Below are positions 5,284-7,896 of a stretch of 7,896 nt of DNA, piece by piece. The stretch comes from Pseudomonadota bacterium. GTDB lineage: Bacteria > Pseudomonadota > Alphaproteobacteria > Rhizobiales > Rhizobiaceae. The position numbers and the translations under genes were made by a program. Numbering within the stretch: the first letter of the stretch is position 1; each line of letters begins with the position of its first letter. The DNA lies in the NCBI GenBank assembly GCA_023433855.1, contig JAEYTV010000404.1, positions 1 through 7,896 of the forward strand, read 5' to 3'. The notes under the pieces were generated by a model. It ran no database searches, was not told the origin of the DNA, and was given only the letters and a program-made list of their open reading frames with translations.

Positions 5284-6720
5284 GTGATCCGTCAGGTTAC
5301 CATGAACGACAGGCTTTCGGAGCCGGGAGCTCCCGATAGCAACGCGTTGCACGAGTCGGTGTTCAGCCTTGCCGCGGAAGCGTCGGCCCTCGGGATACAT
5401 CTTGTCGATATCGCCGGCGCGATCCAGGACACCGCCGGCCAGTCATCCCAGCACGCAAGCCTGTTGAGCCGCCTTGCGCAGTCGGCGCAGTCGATTGCGG
5501 ATGCCAATGGCAAGATCGCCCGTTCACTTCATGAAACGGACGAACTGACGACCAGCGCCCGCGCCGTCCTCGGTCGGCAGGCGGAGCAGCTTTCCGGATC
5601 CATCTCGGCGATTGACCACATGGTCGATGCCTCTCAGGAAATCGGCGGCGAAATAAGGCAGTTCTCTGCGGCTCTTGGCGATGTCGGCCGGCTTGCCGAT
5701 GCGATCGGGACGATCGCCAGACAAACCAATCTCCTCGCCCTCAATGCTGCCATCGAGGCTGCGCGCGCCGGGGACGCGGGCAAGGGCTTTGCGGTCGTTG
5801 CCGCCGAGGTTCGCGCCTTGTCGCTACAGACGTCGCAGACCACCAGTTCCATCCAGACGACGCTGAATCAGTTGAACAGTCGCATCGAGCGGCTTGTGGC
5901 CGCCGGCGAGGGTGCCAGCCGCTCCGCGGAGGGTGTCAAGGAGACGGCGGTGGAGGTGCAGGGCTCCTTCAAGGGCGTCGAGGACGTCATGATCCGGATC
6001 CTTGACAATGCGTCGTCATTGGCGGGCACGACCGAGACCGTCGACCGGCAGTGCGGGGAATTTGCATCCTCCATCGCGTCGGCGGCAAACGCGATCCTCA
6101 AGTTCAACGAACAATTGCAGGAAACCTCGTCGCGGGTGGGGGAGGTCGTGACGATTTCGGAACGCATGATCCAGGCAACCGCCAGAGCCGGCGTGGAAAC
6201 CCCCGACAGTCCCTATATCCGCAAGGTGATCGCGCTTGCGGCGGAAGCATCGGCCGCATTCGAGAGCGGCGTACAATCTGGTCGCATCGACCTCCCATCG
6301 CTTTTCGACCGGCAGTATGCAGCGATCCCGGGCACCGATCCTGTCCAGTACATGACAAGGTTCACGGATTTCACCGATGCGGTCCTGCCTGCAATACAGG
6401 AACCCGCGATCGAAGGTGACGACCGGATCGCCTTCTGCGCGGCGATCGACGAGAATGGCTACCTGCCCACCCACAACCGCAAATTCTCGCAACGCCAGCG
6501 GCCGGGCGATCCGACCTGGAATACCGCCAACTGCCGCAACCGCCGGATCTTCGACGACCGTGTGGGACTGGCTGCCGGACGCAGCAAGGAGCCGTTCCTG
6601 CTGCAGACCTATCGCCGCGACATGGGCGGCGGACAGTTCGTGCTGATGAAGGATCTCTCCGCGCCGATTGTCGTGAATGGCCGCCATTGGGGTGGCCTGC
6701 GGCTTGCCATCCGGGTCTAG
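5284..6720 (+). CDS. Soluble methyl-accepting chemotaxis protein with C-terminal sensory domain
   Basis: This cytoplasmic chemoreceptor should signal to the CheA/CheW complex. It is 478 residues from the GTG start and has no transmembrane segment or signal peptide. The first part (about residues 21-299) is alpha-helical coiled coil with the receptor hairpin tip at 141-180. The tip contains [20 protein letters not shown] followed by [15 protein letters not shown], the highly conserved CheA/CheW contact region. A linker leads to a C-terminal globular domain (about 341-478) with [10 protein letters not shown] (389-398), [13 protein letters not shown] (413-425), [12 protein letters not shown] (439-450) and [10 protein letters not shown] (464-473). 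These motifs recur at the C-terminus of other bacterial MCPs as a PAS/Cache-like intracellular sensor. There is no C-terminal CheR-docking pentapeptide. The usual order is inverted: the sensor follows the signalling coil. Cysteines at 257, 385 and 417 might matter for redox or ligand sensing, but this is speculation. No che genes are nearby, so it is an orphan receptor. The ligand is unknown. Confidence 0.93.
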   Translation: MIRQVTMNDRLSEPGAPDSNALHESVFSLAAEASALGIHLVDIAGAIQDTAGQSSQHASLLSRLAQSAQSIADANGKIARSLHETDELTTSARAVLGRQAEQLSGSISAIDHMVDASQEIGGEIRQFSAALGDVGRLADAIGTIARQTNLLALNAAIEAARAGDAGKGFAVVAAEVRALSLQTSQTTSSIQTTLNQLNSRIERLVAAGEGASRSAEGVKETAVEVQGSFKGVEDVMIRILDNASSLAGTTETVDRQCGEFASSIASAANAILKFNEQLQETSSRVGEVVTISERMIQATARAGVETPDSPYIRKVIALAAEASAAFESGVQSGRIDLPSLFDRQYAAIPGTDPVQYMTRFTDFTDAVLPAIQEPAIEGDDRIAFCAAIDENGYLPTHNRKFSQRQRPGDPTWNTANCRNRRIFDDRVGLAAGRSKEPFLLQTYRRDMGGGQFVLMKDLSAPIVVNGRHWGGLRLAIRV

Positions 6721-6729
6721 TCTGTCTGT

Positions 6730-6762
6730 TCAACCGTGCCTGCGGAGCAAGAAACGGGTTGA
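6730..6762 (+). terminator. Possible weak terminator after the chemoreceptor
   Basis: TCAACC (6730-6735) can pair with GGTTGA (6757-6762), extended by GT/AC with a one-base bulge, around a long loop. It starts 9 bp after the stop and is followed by TGTTTG. The stem is short, so this is a weak call. A separate 10-bp palindrome, CCTTGCAAGG, lies at 6769-6778 in the leader of the next gene. Confidence 0.25.
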
Positions 6763-6803
6763 TGTTTGCCTTGCAAGGTAGGATCTTCGGGCGAACGCTC
6801 CCC

Positions 6804-6808
6804 GGAGG
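6804..6808 (+). promoter_or_regulatory. Ribosome binding site deciding the methyltransferase start
   Basis: GGAGG lies 5 nt before the ATG at 6814. The longer frame would need a TTG at 6766 with no ribosome site, so 6814 is preferred. Confidence 0.7.
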
Positions 6809-6813
6809 TTGGC

Positions 6814-7368
6814 ATGGCTGTGCATCGGTACACCATCTTTGAAACCGCGGCCGGCTTCTGCGGTATAGCCTGGAGCACTCGCGGTATTGCGCGCTTCCAG
6901 CTGCCCACCCCGACCGCCGCGAGCACCGAACGTCTTCTGCTGCGCCGATTGCCGGAGGCGAGACGGGCGCCGCCACCAGGCGAGATCCAGAAGGCGATCG
7001 CACTTGTCGGCCGGTACTTCGAAGGCGAAGCTGTCGACTTTTCCCGTCTTGCGCTCGATCTCGGTGACCAGGACGATTTCTTCAGGGACATCTATGCAGC
7101 CGCGAGGGAAATCGGCTGGGGGCGGACCACCACCTACGGCACGATTGCCAAGGCGTTGGGGAAGGGTCCCGAGGCGGCCCGCGAGGTTGGACAGGCCATG
7201 GCAAGGAACCCGGTAGCCCTGATCATCCCTTGTCATCGGGTGCTTGCCGCCGGAGGCAGGATCGGTGGATTTTCCGCGCCCGGTGGTTCGGCGGCCAAGG
7301 CACGCATGCTGGAACTCGAAGGCGTCCTCCTTCATGCAGAAGCGGCGCAACCATCGCTGCCGCTCTAG
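6814..7368 (+). CDS. ogt: Methylated-DNA--[protein]-cysteine S-methyltransferase (Ogt/MGMT family)
   Basis: This 184-residue DNA repair protein transfers the alkyl group from O6-alkylguanine (and O4-alkylthymine) in DNA to its own cysteine, inactivating itself. The N-terminal part (1-85) is the variable domain. The C-terminal DNA-binding and catalytic domain (about 86-172) contains FFRDIYAAAREIGWGRTTTYG (89-109) with Y108, REVGQAMARNP (123-133), where R123 aligns with the base-flipping arginine finger of human MGMT and N132 is the conserved asparagine, and the active-site IPCHRV (138-143) with nucleophile C140. GGFSAPGGSAAKARMLELEG (151-170) completes the active-site loop and final helix. No Ada-type methyl-sensing or AraC domain is fused, so it is a stand-alone repair protein. 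It is 93 bp downstream of the chemoreceptor and functionally unrelated to it; a separate promoter is likely but not clearly visible. Confidence 0.96.
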   Translation: MAVHRYTIFETAAGFCGIAWSTRGIARFQLPTPTAASTERLLLRRLPEARRAPPPGEIQKAIALVGRYFEGEAVDFSRLALDLGDQDDFFRDIYAAAREIGWGRTTTYGTIAKALGKGPEAAREVGQAMARNPVALIIPCHRVLAAGGRIGGFSAPGGSAAKARMLELEGVLLHAEAAQPSLPL

Positions 7369-7590
7369 GGCACTGTCCCACGTCAAGTTTCTCGTCCGGT
7401 CGTTACGGGGGTAAGGCCGTGCCTGACTTGTTACCGGCTCGCCTGGCACTCTTTCCGCTCATGGATGTTGCTGCGTGTAGATGTCGCGCGCCCACCGGAT
7501 CGTCCGCAGAGCTATGTTCCACCACGATGGGTGATGCGCAAGGTAGCGTGGCCGACGTAGCGTTTGATCTTTGTATCCGTGGGTTAGTTC
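7369..7590. other. Spacer between convergent genes, no gene seen
   Basis: About 220 bp after the methyltransferase. Open frames here (for example 7403-7627 on the minus strand) have no recognisable protein pattern, and the plus-strand frame running through is an out-of-frame extension from inside ogt. No insertion-sequence ends, tRNA or tandem repeat were found. Confidence 0.5.
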
Positions 7591-7618
7591 TCCCCGCTCT
7601 GCGCCACCAGAGCGGGGA
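7591..7618 (-). terminator. Strong 11-bp hairpin after the dehydrogenase gene
   Basis: TCCCCGCTCTG pairs perfectly with CAGAGCGGGGA around a CGCCAC loop. It starts 5 bp after the stop of the minus-strand dehydrogenase. Stem strength and position argue for a terminator of that gene, possibly acting in both directions against the convergent ogt. No T-run follows on either strand, so it may depend on Rho or act as a 3'-end stabiliser. Confidence 0.6.
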
Positions 7619-7623
7619 CATGA

Positions 7624-7896
7624 TCATGCGAGAGATCGGCGAGGATGCAACAGATCGGCAAAGCCGATCCGGTGCAGAAATTCCTCGCGCACGCGATCGA
7701 TCACAGGGAAGGAGACGGCAGAACCGTCATCCGCCGGATCGATAACGACACGGAAAGGCCGCTCGCCGAACGGAGCGTTGACGATATCCACGACGGCGTC
7801 CGCAACCGTCTTCGGCTCCGCGTCCTCCGGCACCGTCGCCGAGAGTGCCTCCCGCATCGCGTCGGCAAAGTTGTCGGGCAGCGCTGCCGCAAAATA
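7624..7896 (-). CDS. Short-chain dehydrogenase/reductase, C-terminal part (cut by window end)
   Basis: Ninety codons are visible, open from the window edge at 7896 to a TGA at 7624-7626. The visible part runs ALPDNFADAMREALSATVPE, then PKTVADAVVDIVNAPFGERP, FRVVIDPADDG, and ends in FADLLHPRRSLA. This matches the C-terminal third of classical NAD(P)-dependent SDR oxidoreductases: a segment after the substrate-binding loop, a VADAVVDIVN helix, then the RPFRVVIDP strand. The Rossmann nucleotide-binding motif and the Ser-Tyr-Lys catalytic residues lie beyond the window, so substrate and exact subfamily cannot be given. An ATG at 7857 is in frame but internal; the reading continues without a stop to the edge. 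It converges on ogt. Confidence 0.8.
   Translation of the reverse strand, partial: YFAAALPDNFADAMREALSATVPEDAEPKTVADAVVDIVNAPFGERPFRVVIDPADDGSAVSFPVIDRVREEFLHRIGFADLLHPRRSLA

Noticed and set aside
6016..6687. 223-codon minus-strand open frame antisense to the chemoreceptor
   Set aside because: The chemoreceptor motifs on the plus strand are clear; the antisense product looks like non-coding translation.
7403..7627. Minus-strand open frame beginning at 7627 just past the dehydrogenase stop
   Set aside because: It runs through the terminator-like hairpin, has no ribosome site, and gives a product without recognisable features.
1..7896. CRISPR array, insertion sequence, tRNA/rRNA, toxin-antitoxin or defence system
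   Set aside because: Scanning both strands by eye showed no regularly spaced direct repeats, transposase motifs, cloverleaf-like structures or paired toxin-antitoxin genes.

Overview
The window is high-GC DNA with compact genes in both orientations. It looks like a stretch of ordinary chromosome from an alphaproteobacterium, most likely Rhizobiaceae (Rhizobium/Sinorhizobium/Shinella-like). The lineage call rests on the style of the XseA protein, the cytosolic chemoreceptor with a C-terminal sensory domain, and strongly GC-biased codon use. It is inference; no rRNA or other marker gene is present.

Layout. A gene tail ends at base 46 (+). A small minus-strand gene (83-346) resembles the spike base protein of the Rhodobacter gene transfer agent. 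A 302-bp divergent spacer leads to xseA (649-2256, +), which encodes the exonuclease VII large subunit and ends in a sliding-clamp-like QGSLF tail. xseA is followed by a tight hairpin and about 340 bp without a convincing gene but with several stem-loops.

Three minus-strand genes follow, in transcription order: a YffB/Spx-like ArsC-family protein (4832-4479), a YbaK-type aminoacyl-tRNA deacylase (4475-4002) only 3 bp further on, and, after a 113-bp gap holding an inverted repeat, an M29 metallo-aminopeptidase (3888-2635). Divergent from the ArsC-like gene, across a spacer with two perfect dyads, is a 54-residue single-pass membrane peptide (5003-5167, +) with a strong Shine-Dalgarno sequence. 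Next come a soluble methyl-accepting chemotaxis protein with a C-terminal sensory domain (5284-6720, +) and an O6-methylguanine-DNA methyltransferase (6814-7368, +). Convergent with the latter is the C-terminal end of a short-chain dehydrogenase (7896-7624, -), cut by the window edge, with a strong 11-bp hairpin between the two.

How the genes relate. Two are DNA repair proteins (XseA and the methyltransferase) and one is a tRNA quality-control enzyme, probably co-transcribed with the ArsC-like gene. The rest are unrelated housekeeping or signalling functions. I see no CRISPR array, insertion sequence, tRNA, toxin-antitoxin pair or recognisable defence island. The points most worth a second look are the solitary phage/GTA-like spike protein, the XseA clamp motif, the small membrane peptide with its dyad-rich promoter region, and the stem-loop cluster downstream of xseA.
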